A stretch of DNA of 54,598 bases from Roseovarius mucosus DSM 17069 (GCF_000768555.3 NZ_KN293976.1:276501-331098); one strand, 5' to 3'; counted from the stretch's first letter, positions 35,443 through 44,691 are shown. Translations and numbers: made by a program. Notes: generated by a model not told the origin, from the sequence alone.

Positions 35443-35920
35443 TCAAAACCCCCTGTAATCGCTGTGCCCACCTGTCATCCTGCCAAGTGATCCGCAAGAG
35501 GCGGCTATCCTCTGCACCGGGGTTTGACAGCGGTTCCAATTCCAGCCAGAGCGCACCGGGCGGTGTCATGTCTCCCAGCCGGTCAGGCCATTCGATCAGG
35601 CATATGGCTTCTGCAAAGGCTTCGGTCAGGCCCAATTCGACCAGTTCCATCGTATCGCCAAGGCGATAGAGATCGGCATGCCAAATCTCGGCCCCCTGCC
35701 CCTGATAGGTCTGCACCAGCGTATAGGTGGGCGAAGGCACATCCTCGGGCGCAAGAAGCAGGGATTGGATCAGGCAGCGCGCAAAATGCGTCTTGCCCGC
35801 GCCGACACCGCCCGACAGCAGGAGCGTATCGCCCGGCCGGAGCCGGTGTGCCAAGGCGTGCGCCAAGGCGCAGGTCGCATCGGGACTGGCAAGGAGGATC
35901 TGGGCGCGGGGATCGGACAT
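35435..35920 (-). CDS. tsaE: tRNA threonylcarbamoyladenosine biosynthesis ATPase TsaE
   Basis: The 161-residue P-loop protein supports the TsaD-TsaB complex in making t6A37 of tRNAs reading ANN codons. Walker A SGGVGAGKTHFAR is at 36-48. The family motifs SPTYTLVQTY, WHADLYRL and ICLIEWPDRLG are present. The length is typical. It begins a run of overlapping genes (tsaE, amgK, murU, addB, addA), so t6A synthesis, cell-wall recycling and recombination repair may share a message. The gap to the PAS gene is 40 bp. Confidence 0.95.
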   Translation of the reverse strand: MSDPRAQILLASPDATCALAHALAHRLRPGDTLLLSGGVGAGKTHFARCLIQSLLLAPEDVPSPTYTLVQTYQGQGAEIWHADLYRLGDTMELVELGLTEAFAEAICLIEWPDRLGDMTPPGALWLELEPLSNPGAEDSRLLRITWQDDRWAQRLQGVLND

Positions 35921-35960
35921 GCAACGACACTACACGCGCCGCGCCTGCCCGCAACCCGTC

Positions 35961-37475
35961 TCAGCGCAGAGGCAAGTCCACGCGATCCGCCTCGGCTACG
36001 GTGCGATCCTTGAGACAGAGCATGGATTGGCCCTGCCCCAGCGGCACAATCCGAAGGTCGGCCCCTGCCTGCCCCCGCGACACGGCGCGATCATGGAGGG
36101 TTGCAACCAGACGTCGGGTTGCGAGGCGATCCTCGACCTCGGGCCAGAGGCCGGGATCGGGGTAGCGCGCGGCACAGGCGGCGATGACGTCATGCAGGCC
36201 CATTTCGGCAAAGCTGGTGTCCGGGTCGATGCCCAGCATTTCGCCAAAGGCACTGTTACAAAAGAGCAGGTGACCATCCTGTGCCAACACCGCGATTCCC
36301 TCTTGCAGGCGGTCGATCACGGATTGGCGCAGGTCCATCTGGAGCCGGTGACGGCGGGTGGTCGACACCTCGAGTGAGATATCCTCGAACAGAAACGCCA
36401 CAGCACCATCGGGGTGGGGCCGCCCGGTGACGCGGTAGGTCTGGCCCGAAGGCAGGGTCCAAACCTCGTGATAGAGACCGCCCGCAGCACTCTTGACCAT
36501 ATCGGTGATCTGGCTACGCCAGCTTGCGTAATTCTTGGGTTCGGGCATCACCATCCGGTCGCGCAGGGCATCGAAAAAGCCAAAGAGGCTGGGCCGGGCG
36601 CTGAGGAACTCAGGGGGCAGACCCGTGAGATCCGTGAGCGCGGGGTTGAAGACCGCAAGCATCTTGGCCCGGTCAAAGACCACAAGGCCGGTGGTGAGGT
36701 CGGCAAAAGTCTTGCTCAACGTCTGGACAAACTCGCGTTGCAGCGTTTCGGCGCGAACAAGGCGGGTGATGTCCTGCGCGTGGTGGACACAGCCCATCGC
36801 GGTGCGGGTTACATGCAGGTCATAGACATGATCCTGCTCGCCCGCCTCGCTCGCAAGACGGAGCCGCGCGCAGGAGGTGTCGCCCACCTCCGGCGGGAAG
36901 TCGGGCCGTGCGGTCAGGTGCGGAACATGGGCGGGCGGCACTGCGCCGGCGCTGTCATTTTGCCAGAGGATGGAACCGGCGCCATCCATGATCCAGATCG
37001 GGGTGGGCGCACGCTCGGCTGCCAAAGACCGGGAGAGAAGATCGTGACGCTCGCTTGCGAGGGCGTGGCAGGCGGCTGCGTCAACGGGGGCCGTGTCACG
37101 CAGCACGGCGCGCAGGCTATCTCGCTGCCGGATGAGGGTGAGGGTCGCGCCATCCTCGGCCTGCAAGAAGATGCTCTGGCCTGCGTTCATGTCGTCGTGA
37201 TGTTGCGGCAGATCGCCAAACCGAAAACCCATCCAGTGGCAAAAGCGCGACCAATCGCTGACCTCAGTCGCGGCCTCGGGCAAGGACAGGCTGGAGGCAT
37301 CGTGATCGACCAGCACGCCATCGCGAAAGAGAAAGGCCACATCGCGCGGGCCCGGTACCGCTTGCGCGCGCCGGCTAAGAGGGCTGGGATGGCCCATCAG
37401 CCAGAGAATACCCAATGACAATAGAAGCGCCAAAGGCACAAGAACGGCGATATCCGAAGCAGCCATGGCAAACAT
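35961..37475 (-). CDS. Membrane-anchored multi-PAS sensory protein without kinase domain
   Basis: The 504-residue protein has one N-terminal membrane helix (about 8-26), then a cytoplasmic chain of PAS-like modules. One is around 160-220 (PIWIMDGAGSILWQNDSAG) and one around 250-350 (GLVVFDRAKMLAVFNPALTD, LPSGQTYRVTGRPHPDGAVA). One is at about 380-480 (IAVLAQDGHLLFCNSAFGEM). It stops where a histidine kinase or other output domain would be expected. ATG 37475 has GAGGG upstream. It follows regB on the same strand after 76 bp and may be cotranscribed. The output is unknown; it may act through a partner. Confidence 0.75.
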   Translation of the reverse strand: MFAMAASDIAVLVPLALLLSLGILWLMGHPSPLSRRAQAVPGPRDVAFLFRDGVLVDHDASSLSLPEAATEVSDWSRFCHWMGFRFGDLPQHHDDMNAGQSIFLQAEDGATLTLIRQRDSLRAVLRDTAPVDAAACHALASERHDLLSRSLAAERAPTPIWIMDGAGSILWQNDSAGAVPPAHVPHLTARPDFPPEVGDTSCARLRLASEAGEQDHVYDLHVTRTAMGCVHHAQDITRLVRAETLQREFVQTLSKTFADLTTGLVVFDRAKMLAVFNPALTDLTGLPPEFLSARPSLFGFFDALRDRMVMPEPKNYASWRSQITDMVKSAAGGLYHEVWTLPSGQTYRVTGRPHPDGAVAFLFEDISLEVSTTRRHRLQMDLRQSVIDRLQEGIAVLAQDGHLLFCNSAFGEMLGIDPDTSFAEMGLHDVIAACAARYPDPGLWPEVEDRLATRRLVATLHDRAVSRGQAGADLRIVPLGQGQSMLCLKDRTVAEADRVDLPLR

Positions 37476-37551
37476 CTACATCCCTCGCAGGCGGGTTCCG
37501 AGACCAAGCTTGGCGCAGAGTGGTTAAGAGGGAATTAACGCCGACCGGGGA

Positions 37552-38940
37552 TCAGCCACGCAGAGGCTGATTGAGGCCCAAGGCAGGGGTGAGAGCCCCG
37601 GATGGGGCCTCGAGCGCGTCGCGGGGCCAGGACACCTCGACCAAGGCACCGGTACGCGCGGCACGGCTGGCCTCTTTGCGAAAGGAATCCGAGCCATTGG
37701 CAAAGGTGAGATCGGCGCCTGACCGCTCCAGCAGGGTCTTGGCGATGAAAAGACCAAGACCCATGCCCTCGTATTCCGGGCGCTGTGGATCGTTGGCGGG
37801 GGCGCGGCGGCGAATGAAGGGATCGCCGATGCGCCCCAGCATGTCGGGCGGATAGCCGCGCCCGTCATCCATGATTCGCAGAGTGATGGCATCCGCGGTC
37901 CAGCCGCTCTCGACCCAGACATTGTCACGGGCGAAATCCACGGCGTTCTGGATCAGGTTGCGCAGGCCGTGGATCACCTCGGGGCGGCGTAGCACGGTTG
38001 GTTGGCTGGTCAAATCCTCTGGCCCGTGGTCGAAATGTATGTGTTTGCCGCGCGCGATATGCGGCTCTGCCGCCTCTTCGATGAGCGCGGTGAGGGGCGC
38101 GCTGCGCAGGTGCAGGTCATCCTTGCCCACGCGTCCCATGGAACGCAGGATGTCGCGGCAGCGATCGGTTTGCTGCACGATAAGCAGAGCATCCTCGCGC
38201 AGGTCAGGGTAGTCGGCGAGTTCCTCGGCCAATTCGGCACTGGCGAGTTTGATCGTGGCCAGCGGCGTGCCCAGCTCATGCGCTGCGGCGGCAACCACGC
38301 CGCCCAGATCAGTCAGTTTCTGTTCGCGCGCCAAGGCCATTTGCGTCGCTTGCAGGGCGTCGGACATGGCGCGCATTTCCTGCACGATCCATCGCGAATA
38401 GACCCCGAGGAAAAGCACCGCGATGACAATCGCCATCCAATTGCCAAAGCGGAATACATCCGGCATCGCCAGAACGAAACCGTCCTGAAGCCGCAGTGGC
38501 AAGTAGAATTGCATCAAGAGCGTGACGATCATGATCGCCATCGCGCCGAGAAAAGCGGTGGAGCGCCCCGAGAGCGCGGAGGCCGACACCGTGACCGGCC
38601 CCACGATCAGGATCGAAAACGGATTGTGCAGCCCGCCGGTCAGATAGAGCAAGAGCCCCAGTTGCAGCATGTCGAAAAGCACGACCAGAAAGGTATCCTG
38701 TTCCGACAGGCGTTTGTTTTCGGCAAAGACAAAGGCGGCGACGAGATTGCTGGCGATCGAGACCCCGATCACCAGAAAACACAGGCCGATTTCGAGATCG
38801 AGGCCATAGACCCGCTCGGCGATGATCAAGGCGGATGCCTGCCCCACGATGGCCCACCAACGCAAAAGGACCAGCGTGCGCAGGCGAATCCAGTTGCCGC
38901 GTTGGCGAGATTTCAAGGGTTCCGGCGAGAGATCAACCAT
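37552..38940 (-). CDS. regB: Redox sensor histidine kinase RegB/PrrB
   Basis: The 462-residue kinase has six membrane helices (about 20-185). It carries the quinone-sensing GGLHNPF motif at 102-108, phospho-acceptor His221 in AAHELGTPLATIK, and the redox-active Cys261 in DRCRDIL. A HATPase domain follows (NLIQNAVDFA, DDGRGYPPDML, GMGLGLFIA). RegB phosphorylates RegA when the ubiquinone pool is reduced and controls photosynthesis, respiration and carbon and nitrogen genes in purple bacteria and relatives. ATG 38940 gives the usual N-terminus. It diverges from senC across 87 bp, the classic gene arrangement. Confidence 0.97.
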   Translation of the reverse strand: MVDLSPEPLKSRQRGNWIRLRTLVLLRWWAIVGQASALIIAERVYGLDLEIGLCFLVIGVSIASNLVAAFVFAENKRLSEQDTFLVVLFDMLQLGLLLYLTGGLHNPFSILIVGPVTVSASALSGRSTAFLGAMAIMIVTLLMQFYLPLRLQDGFVLAMPDVFRFGNWMAIVIAVLFLGVYSRWIVQEMRAMSDALQATQMALAREQKLTDLGGVVAAAAHELGTPLATIKLASAELAEELADYPDLREDALLIVQQTDRCRDILRSMGRVGKDDLHLRSAPLTALIEEAAEPHIARGKHIHFDHGPEDLTSQPTVLRRPEVIHGLRNLIQNAVDFARDNVWVESGWTADAITLRIMDDGRGYPPDMLGRIGDPFIRRRAPANDPQRPEYEGMGLGLFIAKTLLERSGADLTFANGSDSFRKEASRAARTGALVEVSWPRDALEAPSGALTPALGLNQPLRG

Positions 38941-39027
38941 ATGTGCGCCTACGTCCCATTGCACGCGAGGGGTGTGATGATACATAAGCAAAGTCGCACT
39001 CTGACCCCACGAACGCAAGGATATCCC

Positions 39028-39657
39028 ATGACCCGCTTGATCGCCATCGCCGCTGGATTAGTCGCCATCGTCGGGCTTGGGATCACCTATGCCATGACCA
39101 TGATGCAGGGTGAGGACGACCAGTTTGCGCAGTGCCGGGCGTCGAATGTCGCCGGCGGCGCATCGCAGATCGGCGGTGCGTTTACGCTTGTCAGCGAAAC
39201 CGGCGAGACCGTGACCGACAAAGAGGTGATCGACCAGCCCTCGCTGATCTATTTTGGCTATACGTTCTGTCCCGATGTCTGCCCGCTCGACAATACGCGC
39301 AATGCCGAGGCGGTGGATCTGCTCGAGGACCGTGGTGAAATGGTCAAGCCGGTGTTCATCTCGATTGATCCCAAGCGGGACACGCCCGAGGTCATGGCGG
39401 AATACACCGACTATGTGCACCCCCGCCTGCTGGGCCTCACGGGCAGCGAAGAGCAGGTGCGCGCCGCCTCAAAGGCCTATCGCACGTTTTTCCAAGCGCA
39501 TCAGCCGACCGAGGGCGAAGAGGATTTCTATCTCGTGGACCATTCAACGATGACCTATCTGTCCCTTCCCGAGCATGGCTTTGTCGAGTTTTTCCGCCGT
39601 GACGTGACCGCAGAGCAAATGGCTGATCGCGTTCAATGTTTTCTTGACGCTCGCTAG
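39028..39657 (+). CDS. senC: SCO1/SenC copper chaperone (PrrC)
   Basis: The 209-residue protein is anchored by an N-terminal helix (about 4-25), with a periplasmic thioredoxin-fold domain. Copper ligands are Cys81 and Cys85 in FCPDVCP and the His of VDHSTMTYL (about 171). SenC/Sco proteins insert copper into the CuA site of cytochrome oxidase. In Rhodobacter prrC also links oxidase status to PrrB/PrrA. It lies between divergent regB and downstream regA, as expected. Confidence 0.95.
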   Translation: MTRLIAIAAGLVAIVGLGITYAMTMMQGEDDQFAQCRASNVAGGASQIGGAFTLVSETGETVTDKEVIDQPSLIYFGYTFCPDVCPLDNTRNAEAVDLLEDRGEMVKPVFISIDPKRDTPEVMAEYTDYVHPRLLGLTGSEEQVRAASKAYRTFFQAHQPTEGEEDFYLVDHSTMTYLSLPEHGFVEFFRRDVTAEQMADRVQCFLDAR

Positions 39658-39732
39658 AATAGCGCGTTTGTTTGACGCAGGTCAGGCTGCGGGCTAGAAC
39701 CTGTGTCAGAATGGCGGAGCGGGAGGGACGGC

Positions 39733-40284
39733 ATGACCGACGAGATACAGGATATCGGTGAAGATAGGTCTCTTCTGCTTGTGGATGATGACGAGGCGTT
39801 TCTAAAACGTCTCGCCAAGGCGATGGAGAAGCGCGGTTTCGAGGTTGAAACGGCAGGATCGGTCGCGGCCGGGCGCGCGATTGCCACGGCGCGCCCCCCC
39901 GCCTACGCGGTTTGCGATTTGCGGCTTGAGGATGGCAACGGGCTCGACGTGGTCGAGGTGATCCGCGAAAAACGCCCCGACAGCCGGATCGTGGTGCTGA
40001 CGGGCTATGGTGCGATTGCCACCGCTGTTGCGGCGGTCAAAATCGGGGCCACGGATTACCTGTCCAAGCCAGCGGATGCCACCGACATCACCAACGCCCT
40101 CTTGGCCAATGGCGCCGACCTGCCGCCGCCGCCCGAAAACCCGATGAGCGCCGATAGGGTGCGATGGGAGCATATCCAGCGGGTTTATGAACTTTGTGAT
40201 CGCAACGTGAGCGAAACCGCTCGTCGCCTCAATATGCACCGCCGCACCTTGCAGCGCATCCTCGCCAAGCGGTCGCCCAAGTAA
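39733..40284 (+). CDS. regA: Redox response regulator RegA/PrrA
   Basis: The 183-residue regulator has acidic DDDE at 18-21, phosphorylated Asp62 in CDLRLEDGNGLD, conserved Thr in VVLTGYGAIATA and Lys in YLSKPADA. A Pro-rich linker and a Fis-type helix-turn-helix (SETARRLNMHRRTLQRILAKR) follow. This protein is nearly invariant in the family. It is the target of RegB. The ribosome site GGGAGGGACGGC precedes the ATG, 75 bp after senC. Confidence 0.98.
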   Translation: MTDEIQDIGEDRSLLLVDDDEAFLKRLAKAMEKRGFEVETAGSVAAGRAIATARPPAYAVCDLRLEDGNGLDVVEVIREKRPDSRIVVLTGYGAIATAVAAVKIGATDYLSKPADATDITNALLANGADLPPPPENPMSADRVRWEHIQRVYELCDRNVSETARRLNMHRRTLQRILAKRSPK

Positions 40285-40292
40285 GTTTGCAC

Positions 40293-40306
40293 CGCACCGG
40301 GGTGCG
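40293..40306 (+). terminator. Short hairpin after regA
   Basis: CGCAC CGGG GTGCG forms a 5-bp stem nine bases after the regA stop, followed by ATTTGATCATTT. It is weak as a terminator. The remaining 140 bp up to the next gene are AT-rich and non-coding, and probably hold the promoter of the glycan cluster. Confidence 0.35.
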
Positions 40307-40447
40307 ATTTGATCATTTAGCGTCAACAGACTATATTTTTAGCTAAGATTGTTTCTCAAAAGCCCGTATTAAATGTTGAGGAATAATTTAAGGCCGTTCC
40401 GGGCAGGCAACAGGACGTGATTTTTGGGGGCATGGCAGTCATATCGG

Positions 40448-41434
40448 ATGCGGTTGCGGCGCAAACGGGCGAAGATTCGCGCGTTTCGCAAGCATTTTTC
40501 GCTTAATCCGGTGATCAACCGCACCGATCGGATCAAGCCGGGCGATGTGTTGTTATTTTCAACCATGCGTGACGAGCATATTCGCCTGCCCTATTTCCTG
40601 CGCTATTACCGCGAATTGGGGATTTCGCACTTTCTGATCGTGGATAATGACAGCACCGATGGCGGCGCGGAATATCTGGCGGCGCAAGAGGATGTGTCGC
40701 TATGGTCAACCAAATCGAGCTACAAGCGCGCGCGGTTCGGGGTGGATTGGCTTAACTGGCTCCAGGGAAAATATGGCCATGGCCATTGGACGCTGGTCGT
40801 CGATCCTGATGAATTCTTCATCTATCCGTTCTGCGATACGCGCCCCATTCGGGCGCTGACCGATTGGCTGGATACCTCTCAGGTCAAATCCTTTGGCGCG
40901 ATGCTGCTCGATATGTATCCCAAGGGGCGGATTGATGCGGTTCCCTATCAGCCGGGGCAAAACCCGATAGAGATTGCCGCATGGTTCGATCCCGGTAATT
41001 ACATCATCGAAAAGAATAAGTTTTACGGCAATCTCTGGATTCAGGGCGGGCCGCGGGCGCGGGTGTTTTTCCCGGACAACCCCAAAAAGGCGCCGGCGCT
41101 GAACAAGACACCGCTGGTGCGGTGGGACAGGCGCTATGCCTATGAAAGCTCGACCCATATGATCCTGCCGCGCGGTCTGAACCTGACCTATGACGAATGG
41201 GGCGGGGAAAAGGCGAGTGGCATCCTGCTCCATGCCAAGTTTCTGGACACCTTTACCGTCAAGGCGGCAGAGGAACTGACCCGCCGCCAGCATTATTCCG
41301 GCAGCGTCGAATACAAGGCCTATGCAGAGTTGGTGAAGGACAATCCCGAACTTTGGTGCAAATGGTCGGAAAAATATATAAACTGGCGACAATTAGAAAT
41401 TCTCGGGTTGATGTCCAAGGGGAACTGGGCATGA
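40448..41434 (+). CDS. Glycosyltransferase family 2-type protein
   Basis: The 328-residue GT-A transferase has FSTMRDEHIRLPYFLRYYRE followed by LGISHFLIVDNDSTDGGAEYL (nucleotide-sugar binding). The DxD-like metal motif is VVDPDEFFIYPF, and DMYPKGR comes later. This is the Glyco_tranf_2_4-type architecture common in Rhodobacteraceae. The N-terminus is very basic (MRLRRKRAKIRAFRKHF). ATG 40448 was chosen; a TTG at 40424 is also in frame. The donor and acceptor are unknown. It heads a three-gene cluster for surface glycan. Confidence 0.78.
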   Translation: MRLRRKRAKIRAFRKHFSLNPVINRTDRIKPGDVLLFSTMRDEHIRLPYFLRYYRELGISHFLIVDNDSTDGGAEYLAAQEDVSLWSTKSSYKRARFGVDWLNWLQGKYGHGHWTLVVDPDEFFIYPFCDTRPIRALTDWLDTSQVKSFGAMLLDMYPKGRIDAVPYQPGQNPIEIAAWFDPGNYIIEKNKFYGNLWIQGGPRARVFFPDNPKKAPALNKTPLVRWDRRYAYESSTHMILPRGLNLTYDEWGGEKASGILLHAKFLDTFTVKAAEELTRRQHYSGSVEYKAYAELVKDNPELWCKWSEKYINWRQLEILGLMSKGNWA

Positions 41435-41459
41435 GCACGGGGACGGGAACAGGGACAGA

Positions 41460-43160
41460 ATGAGCGTCGGCATCATCATGCTGGTTCATACGGCCTTTGG
41501 TCGCGCCGAACAGGTGGCGCGCCACTGGGCGGCCTCAGGCTGTCCGCTGGTTATCCACGTCGACAAGGCAGTCCCACGCAAGACCTACAATGCCTTTGTG
41601 CAGGCGCTCTCGGATATGAGCGATGTGCGCTTTGCCCCGCGCCATCGGTGTGAGTGGGGCACCTGGGGGCTGGTCGCGGCAACGCAAGGGGCCGCTGAGA
41701 TCATGCTGCGCGACTTCAAAGCGGTGCGGCATGTGTATCTTGCCTCTGGTTCGTGCCTCCCGTTGCGCCCGGTGCAAGAGTTGATCGATTATCTGGGAAA
41801 GCGGCCACATACCGATTTCATCGAGAGCGCCACAACGGCGGACGTGCCTTGGACCATCGGCGGCTTGGATCAAGAGCGATTCACGCTGAGGTTTCCATTT
41901 TCCTGGCGTAAGAACCGCTTTCTCTTTGACAAATACGTCGCGCTTCAACGGCTGGTGCGGTTCAAGCGGCGCATTCCCAACGGTATCGTGCCGCATATGG
42001 GAAGCCAGTGGTGGTGTCTGACGCGGCAAACGCTATCCGCCATTCTGGAAGACCCGGAGAGGCGGATCTATGACCGTTACTTCTCCAAGGTGTGGATTCC
42101 CGACGAGAGCTATTTTCAGACCCTGGCGCGGCAATATTCTCGCCAAATCGAGAGCCGGTCACTGACGCTGTCGAAATTCGACTATCAGGGCAAGCCACAT
42201 ATTTTCTATGATGATCACCTGCAACTCTTGCGGCGCTCCGACTGTTTTGTCGCGCGCAAGATCTGGCCCTTTGCCGACCGTCTTTATGAGGCGTTCTTGA
42301 CCGATCAGGCCAGTGCGATGAAGCGCACGGAACCGAACCCCGGCAAGATCGACCGCATTTTCGCCAAGGCGGTGGAGCGGCGCACGCGTGGGCGCCCCGG
42401 TCTCTATATGCAGAGCCGGTTTCCGGTCGAGGGGCGCGAGAACGGACTAACCTGCGCACCCTATTCGGTGTTCGAGGGTTTCAGCGATCTTTTCGAGAAT
42501 TTCGAGCCGTGGCTGGCACGGATGACCGGCATGCGGGTGCACGGCCATCTCTTTGCGCCGGAACGGGCCGAATTTTCCGACGGGCAGATGGTGATGAACG
42601 GGGCGCTGTCAGACAGTGCCGCGCTGCGCGATTACAACCCGCGCGCCTTTCTGGCCAATCTGATCTGGAACACGCGCGGCGAGCGGCAATGTTTCCAGAT
42701 GGGACCGCGCGATGTCCTGACGGATATCGAGTGGGATATTGTCCGCGATCCCAACGCGCAGGTTTCGGTGATTTCGGGGGCTTGGGCCGTACCACTCTTC
42801 AAATCCAACGCCAATTTCTCGGACATCCGGCGCGAGGCGGCACAGTTGCAGCGGATAGAGAGCAAGCATCTGGAGGTGCTGCGCTCGCAATGGATCAAGG
42901 CGCGGGTGCGCATCTGGACCATGGCCGAATTCATCGAGGCCCCGATGGAGCCATTGCAAACCATCATCGACGAGATTGGCCAGCAGAACCTGCGCGGTTT
43001 GGCCGAGGTGCCGCGCATGGCCGATCTGACCGGCTTTGGTCAATTCCTGCAAAACCTCAAGAATCAAGGGATGCACCCCTATGTGATGGGGGATTTTCCG
43101 GTGGAGCAGGGGATGAACGAACCGCAGAACAATCCCCGCAAACCCTATCTTGTGCGATAA
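41460..43160 (+). CDS. GT14-type beta-1,6-N-acetylglucosaminyltransferase with C-terminal extension
   Basis: The 566-residue protein has an N-terminal half (1 to about 270) like Core-2/I-branching (GT14) enzymes: IIMLVHTAFGRAEQVARHW, VIHVDKAVP, YLASGSCLPLRP, GSQWWCLTRQTL, WIPDESYFQTL. The second half (about 290-566) is a separate domain that I believe matches the DUF5928-type extension of roseobacter proteins. No signal peptide is visible. The 25-bp gap to the first gene is built of GGGAC-like purine repeats including the ribosome site. The six-base gap to the sulfotransferase gene implies cotranscription. Product not known. Confidence 0.8.
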   Translation: MSVGIIMLVHTAFGRAEQVARHWAASGCPLVIHVDKAVPRKTYNAFVQALSDMSDVRFAPRHRCEWGTWGLVAATQGAAEIMLRDFKAVRHVYLASGSCLPLRPVQELIDYLGKRPHTDFIESATTADVPWTIGGLDQERFTLRFPFSWRKNRFLFDKYVALQRLVRFKRRIPNGIVPHMGSQWWCLTRQTLSAILEDPERRIYDRYFSKVWIPDESYFQTLARQYSRQIESRSLTLSKFDYQGKPHIFYDDHLQLLRRSDCFVARKIWPFADRLYEAFLTDQASAMKRTEPNPGKIDRIFAKAVERRTRGRPGLYMQSRFPVEGRENGLTCAPYSVFEGFSDLFENFEPWLARMTGMRVHGHLFAPERAEFSDGQMVMNGALSDSAALRDYNPRAFLANLIWNTRGERQCFQMGPRDVLTDIEWDIVRDPNAQVSVISGAWAVPLFKSNANFSDIRREAAQLQRIESKHLEVLRSQWIKARVRIWTMAEFIEAPMEPLQTIIDEIGQQNLRGLAEVPRMADLTGFGQFLQNLKNQGMHPYVMGDFPVEQGMNEPQNNPRKPYLVR

Positions 43161-43166
43161 GGCCGA

Positions 43167-44594
43167 ATGACAGGCAATTTTGATTATTTCGTGGTGTTCG
43201 CAGAGATGCGCACCGGGTCCAATTTTCTTGAAAGCAACCTGAATGCCTTTGACGGGATCGAATGCCATGGCGAGGCGTTCAATCCGCATTTCATCGGCTA
43301 TCCCAACAAGACAGAGCTCTTGGGGTTGACCCAAGCTGAGCGGGACGAGGTGCCAGAGCGGTTGATCGGCGCAATCAAGGGGCAATCGCAAGGCATCGGC
43401 GGGTTTCGCTATTTCCACGATCACGACCCGCGCATTCTGGATCTGATGCTGGACGATCCGCGCTGCGCCAAGATCATCCTGACGCGCAACCCAGTCGAAA
43501 GCTATGTGTCGTGGAAAATCGCGCAGGCGACTGGGCAATGGAAACTGACCAACGTCAAACGCCGTCGGGACAGCAAGATCACCTTTGATCCGGCCGAGTT
43601 CGAGCTGCATGTGGGCCGGTTGCAGGCGTTTCAGGTGTTGCTGCTAAACCGGCTGCAAGCGGCGGGGCAGACGGCATTTTACGTGGCATATGAGGATTTG
43701 CAGAGCCTTGAGGTGATGAACGGTCTGGCGCGCTACCTGGGCTGTGAGACGCGGCTAGAGGCGCTCGATGCTTCGCTCAAGAAGCAGAACCCCGAGCCAC
43801 TGGAAAGCAAGGTCGAGAATTTCACGGAGATGGAGCGGGCACTGGCGGGGCTCGATCCGTTCAACCTGACGCGCACCCCCAATTTCGAGCCGCGACGCGG
43901 CGCGGCCGTGCCCGGATTCGTCAGCGCGGCACGCGCGCCATTGCTCTATATGCCGGTGCGCTCCGGCCCCGAGGCAGAGGTCTGTGCGTGGCTCGCGTCA
44001 CTGGACAATGTGCCGGTCGAGACATTGCCCACCAAGCTCAATCAAAAGGCGCTGCGGCAATGGATGCGGCGCAAGCCGGGGCATCGGCGCTTTACCGTGT
44101 TGCGACACCCGGTGGCACGCGCGCATGCTGCCTTTTGCGACAAAATCCTGATCAAGGGACCGGGATGCTATCGCGACATTCGCCGCACGCTGCGCAATTT
44201 TCACAAACTGCCGATTCCCCAAGGGGATTTGGATGCGAGTTATGATCGCGATGCACACCGGCTGGCCTTTGCGGCCTTTTTGCGGTTTCTCAAGGCCAAT
44301 CTGGCGGGACAAACCGGCATAAGGGTGGATGCACATTGGGCAACACAGGCCGCCGTGCTGGAGGGGCTGGCGGACTTCGCCCCGCCCGACATGGTGGTGC
44401 GGGAAAGTGAAATGGCGGGGTATCTGACTGCCTTGGCACGGCAGGTCGGCTATTCCAAGGCCCCTTCCCCGGCCAACGCGCGCGACACCGCACCCTATCC
44501 ACTGGCCGAGATCTACGATGCCGAAATCGAGGCTCTGACGCGCGAAGCCTATTTGCGCGACTACATGACCTTTGGTTTCGGCGATTGGGCGTAA
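43167..44594 (+). CDS. Protein with two sulfotransferase-like halves (Stf0 plus family-2 type)
   Basis: The 475-residue protein has in its first half (1 to about 245) Stf0/NodH-like PAPS-binding motifs: FAEMRTGSNFLESNLNAF near the N-terminus (5'-phosphosulfate loop) and IILTRNPVESYVSWKIAQ at about 107 (3'-phosphate loop). The second half (about 255-475) again has a loop PLLYMPVRSGPEAEVCAWL and FTVLRHPVARAHAAFCDK, as in family-2 carbohydrate sulfotransferases. Both halves could act on the glycan made by the two upstream transferases. No membrane helix is present. I know of this fusion only from pattern, and the substrate is unknown. Confidence 0.78.
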   Translation: MTGNFDYFVVFAEMRTGSNFLESNLNAFDGIECHGEAFNPHFIGYPNKTELLGLTQAERDEVPERLIGAIKGQSQGIGGFRYFHDHDPRILDLMLDDPRCAKIILTRNPVESYVSWKIAQATGQWKLTNVKRRRDSKITFDPAEFELHVGRLQAFQVLLLNRLQAAGQTAFYVAYEDLQSLEVMNGLARYLGCETRLEALDASLKKQNPEPLESKVENFTEMERALAGLDPFNLTRTPNFEPRRGAAVPGFVSAARAPLLYMPVRSGPEAEVCAWLASLDNVPVETLPTKLNQKALRQWMRRKPGHRRFTVLRHPVARAHAAFCDKILIKGPGCYRDIRRTLRNFHKLPIPQGDLDASYDRDAHRLAFAAFLRFLKANLAGQTGIRVDAHWATQAAVLEGLADFAPPDMVVRESEMAGYLTALARQVGYSKAPSPANARDTAPYPLAEIYDAEIEALTREAYLRDYMTFGFGDWA

Positions 44595-44691
44595 ATGCGC
44601 CAAGCCTCACGCAAGGGTGACGCCGGCGCCCTGTGCAGGGGCCGGGGAATATGGGAGACTTGGTGCAGCAATCCTTTGACTGGAGCCTCCG

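Noticed and set aside
44620..44648. Hairpin after the sulfotransferase gene as a terminator
   Set aside because: The stem has a bulge and there is no T-run, so the evidence is too weak.
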